Shown here one piece after another: positions 12,101 through 24,100 of a DNA stretch of 64,000 nucleotides; position 1 is the stretch's first letter; every line of letters starts with the position of its first letter. A program made the translations under genes and the position numbers. Location of the stretch: contig CP099425.1 of assembly GCA_024114885.1 (NCBI GenBank), forward strand, positions 1,550,001 through 1,614,000, given 5' to 3'. The notes under the pieces were generated by a model. The model was given only the letters and a program-made list of their open reading frames with translations. It searched no databases and had not been told where the DNA came from. This DNA is from Septoria linicola (Eukaryota > Ascomycota > Dothideomycetes > Mycosphaerellales > Mycosphaerellaceae).

Positions 12101-15100
12101 ACATCGACCTCTCGCAAAGACCTTGAGACGGACGAGTCCGCCTGGCAGCCTCCACCGAGCAAGAAAGAGAAGAAGAAGCGGGAGAAGGAAGCTAAACGCG
12201 CTGGCAGTGGGCAATTCGACATCAGCGAACCATTCACTCCTGTTGCAGAAGCAGAAGCAGAAGTTGTTACGGAGCCTGTCTGGGAGCCACCGCTATCCGC
12301 CAAGGAGAAGAAGAAGCGTGATAAGGAGGCTAAGCGTGCTAGCAGTAGCACCTTCGATGTCGAAAGAGCAGTTGTACCAGCTGAGCCAGCAGAGTCTGCA
12401 TGGGAAGCACCACTTTCTGCCAAGGAGCAAAAGAGGCGCGATAAAGAGGCGAAGAGTAGCAGTGGCGCTGTCGACATCGAGCCTTCGACTCCTGCAGCTG
12501 AGCGAGAAGCTGATGTGGATGTCTGGGAACCTCCACTCTCTGCCAAGGAGCGCAAAAAACGAGAGAAGGCCGCAAAGAGGGCCGGGATCGATCCTGCCTA
12601 CAGCGAGGAGCCTTCGCCGGTAGTTGAATCACCAAGATCCGCTGAAGAAGATGCCGATGAGTACTTCCCAAGCAGCTCCAGCAAGAAGGTCAAGAAAAAG
12701 AAGGCAAAGCAGTTTGACGAAGGCCTTGAACGCATCGCTAGCACGACATCTGCTGTAAGCATGCCATCGTGGAGTGGCGATACTGTGGTCAGCGATGTCA
12801 CGGCAAAGCCGCCTTCGCCTGAGCTGGCCAGGGCTGAGCAACGAGACTCCGAGAAGGGAGCAAAGAAAGCACCAGGCTTTAGCTTTGCCGACGTGACTGA
12901 CACCATCCTTGCGTCAGGTGGAGTAGCGGCCGCAGCAGCTGCGATGAACGACAGCACGGAAGACTCTGGTTCGGGCTCACTGAGCAAGAAAGACAAGAAG
13001 CGGAAGAAGAAATCTAAGCTTGGAGAGCCGGCCTACGATGATCCGCGTGACGAGCCGAGCGGTATGCCGGGCGGATGGGACAGCCCGGAACGGAAGTCCT
13101 CTGGCGACGAACATCCACTGGAATCTGCTCGGGAGGTGAACGTAGATCCTTTTGATGATCAAAGTCGCAACGATGCATCGTCGACAAGCATGCCCGCTGC
13201 GCCCGAACCGACACCAGTACAAGAGAGCGATCCTTGGAGTGAGTGGGCAGAACCTGTGTCGAACAAGAAATCGAAGAAGAAGAGCAAGCGAAGCAGCGTT
13301 GCTTTTGACAACATTCCACAGGTCAGCTCTCCTCTGCGTTCCGAAATCGCTTGGGATGACTACGTAGGCGCCAATGGGGCAAACGGGTACAGCAAGGCTG
13401 AAAGCGAAGCTGCTCGAAGCGATCCTATCACAGTCATTGAGAGGAAGAGCAGTGACGAAGGCAAAGGATTCCGCAAAGCGTCAAAGGACGATGACTTCTA
13501 TGACGCCGGCCAACGAGTCAGCCAGAGTCCGCGAGAGATGTCACCTGAAGATGCAAGATCTGTAGCTTCTTCGGCCGATGCAGATCGCGAGAGTCGCCGC
13601 AAGTCGAGGCGAGACGAAGCGAGAAGAGGCAGTGACTACTATGTCCAGCCGGAATATGCGTACGAAACCCAATCCGTTGCGGCATCAGAGCCTGCAGACG
13701 AAGGGGGCAGGAGGAAACACAAGCGCCGCTCCAAGCACGAAGACGATGATACTATGTCTGTGAGCTCCAGCCGAAGGAGATCTAGACATGCAGATGACGA
13801 TGATGATACTCGCTCGGTCACCTCCAGCCGTTCGCGTCGTGACAAAGAGGAATCACCTTCTGTCAAGAAGGAGAAGAAGGGCATTTTCGGCTCTCTGTTC
13901 AGTCGCAAGTCCACTGACGCGCTGCCGCTTAGCAAAGAAGCCGCACGTGACAGCAAGAGGGACGACGACGATGAGGATCGCCAACGTCGCAAGAAGAAGC
14001 ATCGAGACTCGGAGTATGGCGATGATGATGATGACACACGCAGCGTGAAGTCCGAATCTCATCGGCGCCGTCATCGATCATCTGACGATAAGCACGAAGA
14101 CGATAGCCGTGAACGCCGCCGTCGAAGCACTCATGACGACGACGACAAATACAGTGAATCTGGATCACGACACCATCGCCGTAGGAAGACTGACGAGGAT
14201 GGCGAGAGCTTGTCCAGACACCAATCTCGGGAGTCGCGAGGCGAGAATGGCGAGAGACCAAAACACCACAGACGACGAACTGATGAAGACAAATATGATT
14301 CAAGAGATCAGTCTTTTTTAGGGAGTCGGGTAGAGGAACTGCCGCCTCTACCCGCTAGTCGCCCAGGATCTCCGGACCAAGCTGTTGAGCGGATGGAAGG
14401 CAGGCCGCTCGAGGCTGGGTTTGGGACCGGGTTGGTGAGTGCTGCTGCTGCTGCTGCTGGTTTGGCAGCAGGTGTCGCTGTCAACGCGCTTGCAAGCGAC
14501 AAGAAAGATCAAAAGAAGTCCAAGCGCGAGAAACGAAGGGAAAGCTCCCCAGTACGTGTTCCTGATGATGTGGTACGTGATGGGCCGTTGCCATCTGCGG
14601 CTGCGCATAGCTTTCCTCTACCATACGCCCCAGACACTTCGCAGTCGAGAAGTGTAGCGGAGCGTGAGGAGAGCTCGCCGCAGGCGGATCCAGCACCAGT
14701 TCTCGAAAAGCCATCCAGACCTGTGAGCATCGGTAGACCAGGCTCGTCAACTACTGTGCCTTTGCGACTACCCGGCCATGCTCCATCTACGCCTGGCGGA
14801 AAGGAACGAACAAAGAGCTTTAGCTCGCCATCCACTACTGCTCCAACAGGATCTACACTTTCTTCTCCTGCAACACCCAGTTCTGGGAAGTCAAGACAAG
14901 GCCGACCACACTCGTCTGACTTGAAATCTGGAATTATGCCGCTTTATCTAGTAGAGCGCAGCCGTCCAATCCAGGAAGTCGAGGACTCCCTGCCTAGTTT
15001 GCCCTCAAGCAAGCCATCGAGCAGAGCTTCTAGCGTACAGGGCAGTGATGAATATGAGTCGGCTAGAGAGGAATTGAGCGCAGCGAATTCGCCGGAACGA

Positions 15101-18100
15101 AGCCGTAGCCGAAGTCTAACGCTTGATACCATCGGCGCCAACGAATACCGCGGTGATGGAGACATTTTGGATTCTCAGCAGACCACTCCGAAAGCTAGTG
15201 AGTGGCCTCAGACAGCCATTCCGTGGGCCTTTCCCAGCGAGAAGAAAGAGAAGCAGGAGCCTCAGTTCTATACATGGGAAGACTTTGCCAGGGACGAGCG
15301 AATGCACGAGCAACAGGACGAGCGCGGCCCCGCTATGCACGACGAACCCTCAGAAGTGGATGCTCGGGCTCGCTCCAAGTCGCCCTCAAGAGCGAAGGCA
15401 TTGGCTGCCGCTGCCATGTTAGGTAGCGCAGCAGTATATGCTGCGCACAAAGTCCAGGATCGCTCACCGGAGCGTGTCCTCCCAGATGTGCACGATGAGC
15501 CATTGCCTTCTTCTGCGGCTCACAGCTACCCGGTTCCTTATGTGCCCGAGCCTGTGCGGGCAGCGAATGTTTCAAGGGAGATTCAAGATACTTCACCACC
15601 GCGTGAACTTGAGCAGGCTTTTGAGCCGGCTGTCTCTTCCAAGAAATCAAAGAAGAAGGCCAAGAAAGCGAAGAAGTTGCAAGCTTGGGAAGAAGATAAT
15701 TTCGAGGAGCCAGTCGCAGCTTTCCCGGATCAACAGGCCTCTTCCGAAGCCACTGTCAAGGATCAAACTCAGCAGGACACCATCAGCCGCGAGCTCAGTG
15801 GAGGAGACGCAGCAGCAGATATGGCCTGGCCATCGGCAGCAGCACACACGTCTCAGTTGGTGCCGTCAATTGACTTCACAGCACCGTCCCCGGAGAAGGA
15901 AGAGGTCAAGCAAGCTCCTCTCCTCGGAAGCAAACAGGATGAAGATGTCGGCTATTTTGCCTCGACAGCTGCGCACTCCATGCCGGTGTATGAGCCTCAG
16001 AACTTTGACCGAGAACCAACGGAAGAGAATCGTCCTGCAGCTGCGTACAAACTGCCTGAGCTCAAATCAGAGCCCGCACCTCTGGTCGTTGAACAACGCA
16101 ATGTTCAGATGGGCCATAGTGAGATTGCTGATGCCGAGCCCGTGCCGAAGCTTACTCGCAAGCAATCGAAGAAGGACAAGAAAAAGTCGAAGAGAATTTC
16201 GATCTTCGAAGATGAGCCACAATCGCAGGCAGATCTAGCCGTCGCTGAGCAGCCAGTATCAGCTAGTGAGCCCTTGGCAGGCATTGATAGCGACGTCAAA
16301 GACATTGCGGGACCACAGGTCAACTTTGGTTTGTCAGACTTTGGTGCTGTAGCTGCTGGTGCAGCAAGTGTATGGGGACTTTCGCAGGCCGATGCTTTCC
16401 GCACATCAATGCAGAAGGCGGAGACTATTGGATCTTCGGAAAATTCTCGGGAACCGGCTGGTAATGAAGAAGCTACTCGAGCCGCTGACAGCACTCAAGT
16501 TCATAGTAAAGACGACTTCGAGCCGCTTGTGTCGAGGAAACAGTCCAAGAAGGACAAGAAAAAAGCTAAGAAGTCCTTGGCATGGGATGAAGACGAGGCC
16601 CCCTCCAATGAACAGCAGCCGGCTGAGATGTCCAAAGACGAGCCCAGTACGGAGTCCATGCAAGTGCCTCAAAGCCAGCCGCTGGACGACTCTGCTGTGC
16701 ACAACGATAGTCTGCAAGATCAAGAGGCTGTAAAGTCCGAGGTTGACGAGTGGGCAACACCATCCTCCTCTTCAATGAAAAAGTCTAAGAAGGATAAGAA
16801 GAAGAAGGCAGCTTCTTGGACAGAGCCTGAATTTGAGAGCGCGCCGCCTGTGGTCGTCGAAGAGCAGAAGTCAGTCGAGAAGCTTACTGATGTTCCTGAT
16901 GTTCTTAAGCCCGCCGGTGTTGAAGCCAGTGTTCCTACCGAGGACGACAATGCTGCTGTGGAAAGCTCGTCTGGGTCGATCCCACCTGCTGCGGAGACCG
17001 TTGAAGGCACCTTCTCTGACGTGCCTGCGAAGAAAAGCAAGCAGAGCAAAAAGCAGAAGAAGACCTTTTCATGGGACGACTTGGATCAGGAGTCAAACAC
17101 GAACGCAGAGACGTCTGATATGGCGATACAAGAGGCAAGCCGCGAGCCTGTTGACTCAGAGGCACAAGTGCAAGACACCATCGTCGATCTGCCAGCAAAG
17201 CAAGAGCTCCCCACTGAAGACACTGCTCAAGACACGACACTGAATGCCGATGTTGAGATGACTGTCACTTCTATCGAGGGTTTCCAGCCTACGTCCTCTA
17301 AGAAGAAAAGCAAAAAGGAGAAGAGGAAATCTAAGGCCTTTTCGTGGGACGAGCCTGAACTGAAAGTAGAGGAAGAGTCAAGCCAGAAGACCACGGAAGC
17401 AGCACAAGCAGAACCAGATGTCTCCGAAACCGTCACGTCAGTACCTCAAGGCGAGACAGAGCAGCTTGCGGACACTTCGTCGACTACTGCTACTGAAGAT
17501 CTATCATCTGAACACGTAGCAGCCGTCGACAGCCAGCAAAGTTCCTTGCCTGCTGTAGAGCCTCGATCGGTAGAAGACGATTTCTCATCACCAGTGTCTA
17601 AGAAGCAGAGCAAAAAGGACAAGAAGAAGAAGAATGCTCTATCCTGGGATGCCTTGCCCGAAGGCGATGAATCTGTCGCGCCCGGGGAGCAACTGCTGAG
17701 TGAAGGCATCTCCACCAAGCCAGAAGCGGCTATTGAACCTGTCAAATCTGCCAAAGAGAACTTGCCTGCAGTAGCAACGGACCTTGCCGACGCCGCTCTT
17801 GAAGGTGTAAACATTGGTACGGAGGAGACGTCCACTCCTGATAACGTCGAAGAGCCAATCGCAGATGACAGCTGGGCTGCTCCTGTCTCGAAGAAGAAGT
17901 CGAAGAAGGATCGGAAACAGAAGTCAGCTTTCGAATGGGACGAACCATCCTCCCGCGATGAAAAGGCAGTCGAATCTGGTACGTCCACTGTGCAGGATTC
18001 GCAAACTGACGCCCAGCCAAGCGTGGAACCAGTCGAGGAAGAGAAGCCGAGTGTGTCTCGCAAGCAGAGCAAAAAAGATAAGAAGAAGCAGAAGTCACTT

Positions 18101-21100
18101 TCCTGGGAAGCTGAAGACAAGCCCAAGGCTGGTGATGCAGCGGCCGAGACAGTAAGGGTGACTGCGGAAACAACTGATGCCGCCATCGTTCGTGCCAGTG
18201 AAACTATTCACGAGGCTGAACGCGAGGCGGTTGATGAAGTACCACAACCCACAGCTACTCCAGATGATTCCTTCCACGACGCCGAAGACTTCTTTGATGC
18301 TCCTGCCGATGCAGATCCTTGGCAAGATGCAGAGGAGACAACAGTGAAGGAGTCCCCACTCACCGATGCAGATGCTGTGCCTGCTGCGGAGGTCAACAAC
18401 GACTCTTCCCCGCCTGACCAGGACCAATCTCAAGCTTCTGTCAAGGAGTCCTGGGCCGGCATTATGGAAGATGACATGCAAGGCCCGGTTCATGCATTGG
18501 ACACTTCTGCTGAGCAAAGCAACCTGGTAGACGACGTGTTTGGCATAGCTTCTGGTACCGGCGAGCTCAGCGCCACCCTTTCGAATGACGCTGGCGACCG
18601 CGAGGAAATTATGGCAGATCGTGGCATGGAGTTTGAACCAGAGCGCGCTTCTGAAGACATGGATGCATTTGGCGACCCAACTCCGCGCGATCCAGCCGAG
18701 TGGTCACTAGGCAGCGCGAAGAAGAGCGGAAAGAAGGGCAAGAAGGGAAGAAAGTCCATTTCCAAGACCGCCACTAAGGTCGAGCCCACTTCAAGCTCCT
18801 CAGAGACTACCAAGCAAAAGGATTCCGAGCCAACGACTATGGATACGACCAGGGAGGGGCAGCCCCAGGCAACTGAGCCTGAGCCTTCTCATCAAGAAGT
18901 GTCAGGCCGCAGTGCCGAGAAGCCGATGGTAGATCACGCGGACACAACACCGGCACCGAAGAATGCTTCTGCTCAGGTCACTGAAGTACCTGAAGTGATT
19001 AAAGACGCCGAGACCCTCGTTCTGGCTCCTGAGGAGTCCGCAACTGCCGATGGGAAGCAGATCGAAAATCAGTCATCTGTGACCGTGCATCCAGAAGAGG
19101 TAACTTCTACTTCAGATGCTCTTCAAACACCAGCAGAAGACACAAAAGACGACGTTGATGAGTTCACGTGGGCTCCCACGAGCAAGAAGAAGAAGGGGAT
19201 GAAAGGCCGCAAAGCTGTCGAGACTTCCACGCCTGTTGCAACAGAGGACAACGAAACGAGCGAGGGGCTAGACAGCATCAAGGACGAAGCCGAGAAGCCG
19301 GTCGAACTAACCACAGAAGCTGCGCCCGCCCGCGAAGAGGAGAGCCATGAAGCCGTGGAGGACGGAACACTCAGGGAAATCCCTGGTGCTACAGTCCCCA
19401 ACGAGCAGATTCCTGCCGCCGTCATTGAGGAGCCAGAGGACTTCACCTGGGCACCAGTCTCAAAGAAGGACAAGAAGAAGGCGAAGAAGGGCAAGAAGTC
19501 TGGCGCTCAGACTCCACAAATTCTAGAGAAGCCGGCCTCACAGGAGCAGTCTCTAGATGACAATGACATTCGACAGAGCAAAGAGACTGGCGACAGCCAT
19601 GCAACAGATGACAGAGATCTTGCTCTGGCAGCAGACGAGCCTGATGTCAAGCCTGCGGCCGGCGAACTGGACACGGCCGGCGATCAAGACGTCATTGCTT
19701 CCGCTCAACATGACAGTACTGTCGGTGCACTTGGTGATGAGGATGTCAAAGACGTAGGTGCCGTGGATGATTCTCGAGCAGACGTAACCACATCTCCACC
19801 CCTAGAAGATAAGACAGCCACTTCGGTCGAGTCTACGGGTGTTGACTCTGCATTGGAGCAAACGATCGGTGCTGATCAACCTGAGAACCAGCAGACGATG
19901 AAAGTGCCTATGCAAGAAGACGAAATTTCTTGGGCACCAGCCTCGAAAAAGGGCAAGCGAAGCAAAAAAGCTGGCAAGTCTGTCACCGAAGTTCCTTCCG
20001 TCACTACTGAGGAGACTGCCGGCGAGTCAGCAGAGCAGATACGCGAACGGGAAACGGCGACCTCGCAATTGCCTGCGCTTGCTATCGGCGGCGCCGCAGT
20101 CGCAGCTGGGCTGCTGGCCACTTCACACTCTGATGATACCCCCGACGGCGAGCAAAGTACGCCCACAGACACGGCGACCGACGACTTCGCCTGGTCATCA
20201 TCGACCAAGAAGAAGGGCAAGAAAGGAAAGCGATCTTCGAAGCTGCCTCCAGAGATCACAGCAGCCGACATTGAACCAGAAGCAGAGATCAGCACTTCGC
20301 TGCAAGATGAATCCGTGAACATACCGACTGGCCTTGATACGAGTGAGAACACCTCAGTTTTGCAAGCTCCAACTGCTGCAGACGCTGAGGACGAATGGGC
20401 CATGCCATCAAGCAAGAAGAAGAAGGGCAAGAAAAACAGACAATCCACTCAGCTTGACCCACTTCCCGCGGCCAATAGTGAAGAAGTGCTTCATGGTCAG
20501 CAAGGAACTACCCACGACCCAGCGGAGACTGTTGCTCATGACGCAGAAGACAAGGAATCTGCTCAAACCTTTGTTCAGACTACGCATGGCTCTCTCGAGG
20601 CGCACAAAGGTCAAGACAGTGTCGAAAATAAGGCCGAGAGCACTCCGGCCCAGTTGGAGAGGGCTGAGTCCTTTGACGATGCTACAGCGTCCCAGGAAGT
20701 CGAGCAGCAAGAAGCTTCCTCGACGGCCGACAATACCCTGGCCGAACACGCCGTGACAGATTTTGAGGCCACGCAAGAGCACGCTGGTGAGACAGACCGT
20801 CGATCGGCGACAGATGCAGACGTCGCTGCTATCATTGAACCTGAGTCTCAGCCCTCGGCCAACGAGCCTGATGAATGGAGTATGACAACGACCTCCAAGA
20901 AGAAAAAAGGCAAGAAGAGCAAGAAGCTGGGCATAGTCACGCCGCCGGTCGAGCAAGAAGCAGAATCCGGCCCTCTTGATGTTGAGACCGAGATCAATGC
21001 CGAGCCCTCCACGGAACGAGTCGAAGAGACAACCGAGATGACCGCTGACGATGCAGTCGCCGATGACTTGTGGGAATTCTCGAGCTCGAAGAAGAAGAAG

Positions 21101-24100
21101 AGCAAAGGGAAGAAGGCGGCCATCGACTTGACGACTGAGTTTGAGCCGACAGCAACTATGGCCGACCATGGATCAGCTGATCCAGCCGACACAGCGAGAC
21201 CTTACACTGAGACCGTCGTTCCCGCTACAGCTGCAGCACCTACTACGAACGAGGACGACTTTACCAATTTCACCTCTTCGAAGAAGAAAAAGGGAAATAA
21301 GAATAGGTTGTCGGGCTTCTTTGCAGACACCGACGTGACACCAGCAACAATGCAAGCTACAACAGTAGACGAGCAGGGAGAAGTTGGGCCGGCAACAGCC
21401 ACTTTGGTCGAAGCTGCAAACGACGAGCAAGACTTGTGGGCGACTCCATCTTCGAAGAAGAAGGCAAAGGGCAAGAAGGGCAAGAAGGGCAAAGCTTCAA
21501 CTATGGAAGGATCTGCGCCAGACACACAATTCGAGCAAGCCGTTCCTGTCGAGTCCTCAAGGGGTGACGAGACTGCTGCACAGCTGGATGCCGACCTCTT
21601 TGAGAATGCCACCACGGCCGATCAACGCTCAATGCCAGATGACAAGGACTCGCATAACATCAGCCACGAAAGCAATGACTTGGAAAAAGTCGCGGCTGTG
21701 TCGCACAACGATGCCGAGCCTCAAGCTGCTGTAATTCACGCAGATTCGGATAGCACACCAGCTGCACATGACCTGGATGTTGCCACCTCGTCAGCAGAAG
21801 CTCAGGGCAACCTCGACCAGCAAGTGGACAACATCGATGCGAGTAAAGAGCCTGCTCAGGCCGATGACGATTGGTTCTCACCTCAAATGTCTAAGATGGC
21901 GAAGAAGAAGTCGAAGAAAGACAAGCTCGCCTCTGTGGATACGACGGAGGCTGTCAGAAATGACGGCTCTTCAACAGACCCAGCCATACAAGATTCTGCC
22001 GCGACAGCAGACACTGCGGAAGCTTCCATGGGAGCACTAGAAGACTCTCCACAGGACAAAGCGACCGGGAACGATCTATTGACGAGCGAGATTCCGGCGA
22101 AAGAAGATGATGACTTTTTCTCATCATTTTCGAGCAAGAAGAAGGGCAAGAAGGGCAAGAAGGGCAAGAAGGCTAGGCAAAGCCTCCTCGAGGAGACACC
22201 CGATGTGGCGATCAAGCCAGCTCAACCTGAAGCCACGGACCCAGTCTCCGACAACGTCAATGAGATCAACCCCGATTCCCCGGAAGCAAGCATCGAAAAG
22301 GATTGGCACGAGCAGCAGATCGAGGACCAGACCTTGAGAAAGGCAGTAGTTTCTACCCCAGCAGAGCCCACTGACGAGGAGCTACCCCATACCGAGACTG
22401 CTACACAGGAACTTACCACGTCCGATGTTGCTGCTCTTGAGACACCGCTTCCTGAAGCCCAAGCCACTGAAATGCCATCTCTTGATGACCCAGTTCATGA
22501 CGCTTTTACAATGCAAAGTGGAAAGAAGAGAAAGGGCAAGGGCAAGAAGGCCGGGCGTTCCTCTGTCACTGCATCGTTTGGCGACAGTGACATGCCTGCT
22601 AATGAGACCGCCGACCTAGTCAGGGCTGGTGAAGACGAAAGTGCGCCCCAGTCAACGGCTACAACCTCACAGGAACCAACAGAGGCTGAATCTGAGGATG
22701 TGTGGGCTCCGACCAGCAAGGGCAAGAAGGCGAAGCGTAGCAAGAAGCTCCAGCAGTTAGCTGCAATGAACGCTCAGACCGAAGCGGCCAGTCTAGAATC
22801 TGATAATCCGTGGCCCGGAAACGACACAAGCACTTCCGAAGCTCAACCTGCTGCTGAGGAGGACTTGAGCGCTATAGGGAGCGTGCTCACCGCGGTCAAT
22901 GAAGGACAGGACGCTGAGCATATCGCGGAGCCAGACTCGCAGCCAAAGATGGAAGAGCCACAATCAACCACCGATGCTGGCACTGAGCTGGAAACGACAC
23001 GCGATGCTCAGGATTTAGTAGCAGCTCAGGAGCCTCAACTCCAAGACAACAGCCAGACTGACCATACTATTGAGCAGGCGCATTCCCCACCTGCCTTCGA
23101 GAGCTTGGTCGTGGATGGCACACCCTCTTTGGAAAGCCAAGAGCCGCTAGAGCAAGAAGCAGTTCCTGATTTGGAATCTGCTTTTGTCACTAGCAAGAGC
23201 AAAAAGGATAAGAAGAAGGACAGGAAGGCTAGAAAGTCAGCTGCCAATTCTTGGGAAGAGACGGAGACCGACAAGCCTGCAGAGAAGTCAGACAACGCTT
23301 TTGAGAAGGCCGGCGCTCTTGCGGGCGCTGCTGCTTCCGTTGCAGCGATTGCTACGTTCGCTTCGACTGAAACAGATACCGCAAAAGCTCAAGATGATGT
23401 TGACGATTGGGGATCATTTTCCACCAAGAAGTCAAAGAAGGAGAAAAAGAAGGCTAGAAAGAGCGGCATCGACACACCCGAGGTTTCAACAGTCACCGAC
23501 GCTGCACCACAGTTTGTAGAGTCGCTCGATCACGGAGACACCGCAGATCAACCTGCACTTGCTTCCGAAACGCAAGACGGGGCATCTACTGGGATGAACA
23601 TTGAGGGAACAATCACATCGCCGGATCCTCAGCTCTCCAATGGCTTTGAACTTGGTCCCGACCACTCTGCAAGCGATCAAGCTGTACATGAGACTGGAGG
23701 CCGACCCGAAGCCCACATTCAGGAGACGGCGGCCGCCGCATCAGCTGAGCCGATACGCAAAGTCGCCGAGTCAGACATTGACTTCACCGCCACCGTTGCT
23801 GCTGGCCTCGCAGACAGCGGCTTTGACCCGGACATGGTTATCAATGACCCGTCATTCCAGCGGAGAGCTTCTCCTACTGGTGTTGCCGAAGCAGACCCCG
23901 ATGAGGCTGAATTTGCGCCAACGACAAGCAAGAAGAAGCGCAAGGGCAAGAAATCTCAACAGGCAGTAGAAACGGCGTTCGATGGCTCTTCGACATATCA
24001 GACCTCCCAGCACAAATCGCCCAGCGACGTTGATGACATTGTCAATAAGACGCTGGAAGGTACTGGTTTCGATCCGGCAATACTCGAAAAGGCAATGGCC

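Noticed and set aside
20408..21169. 253-codon minus-strand frame inside the giant gene
   Set aside because: Antisense shadow of low-complexity coding sequence with no domain.
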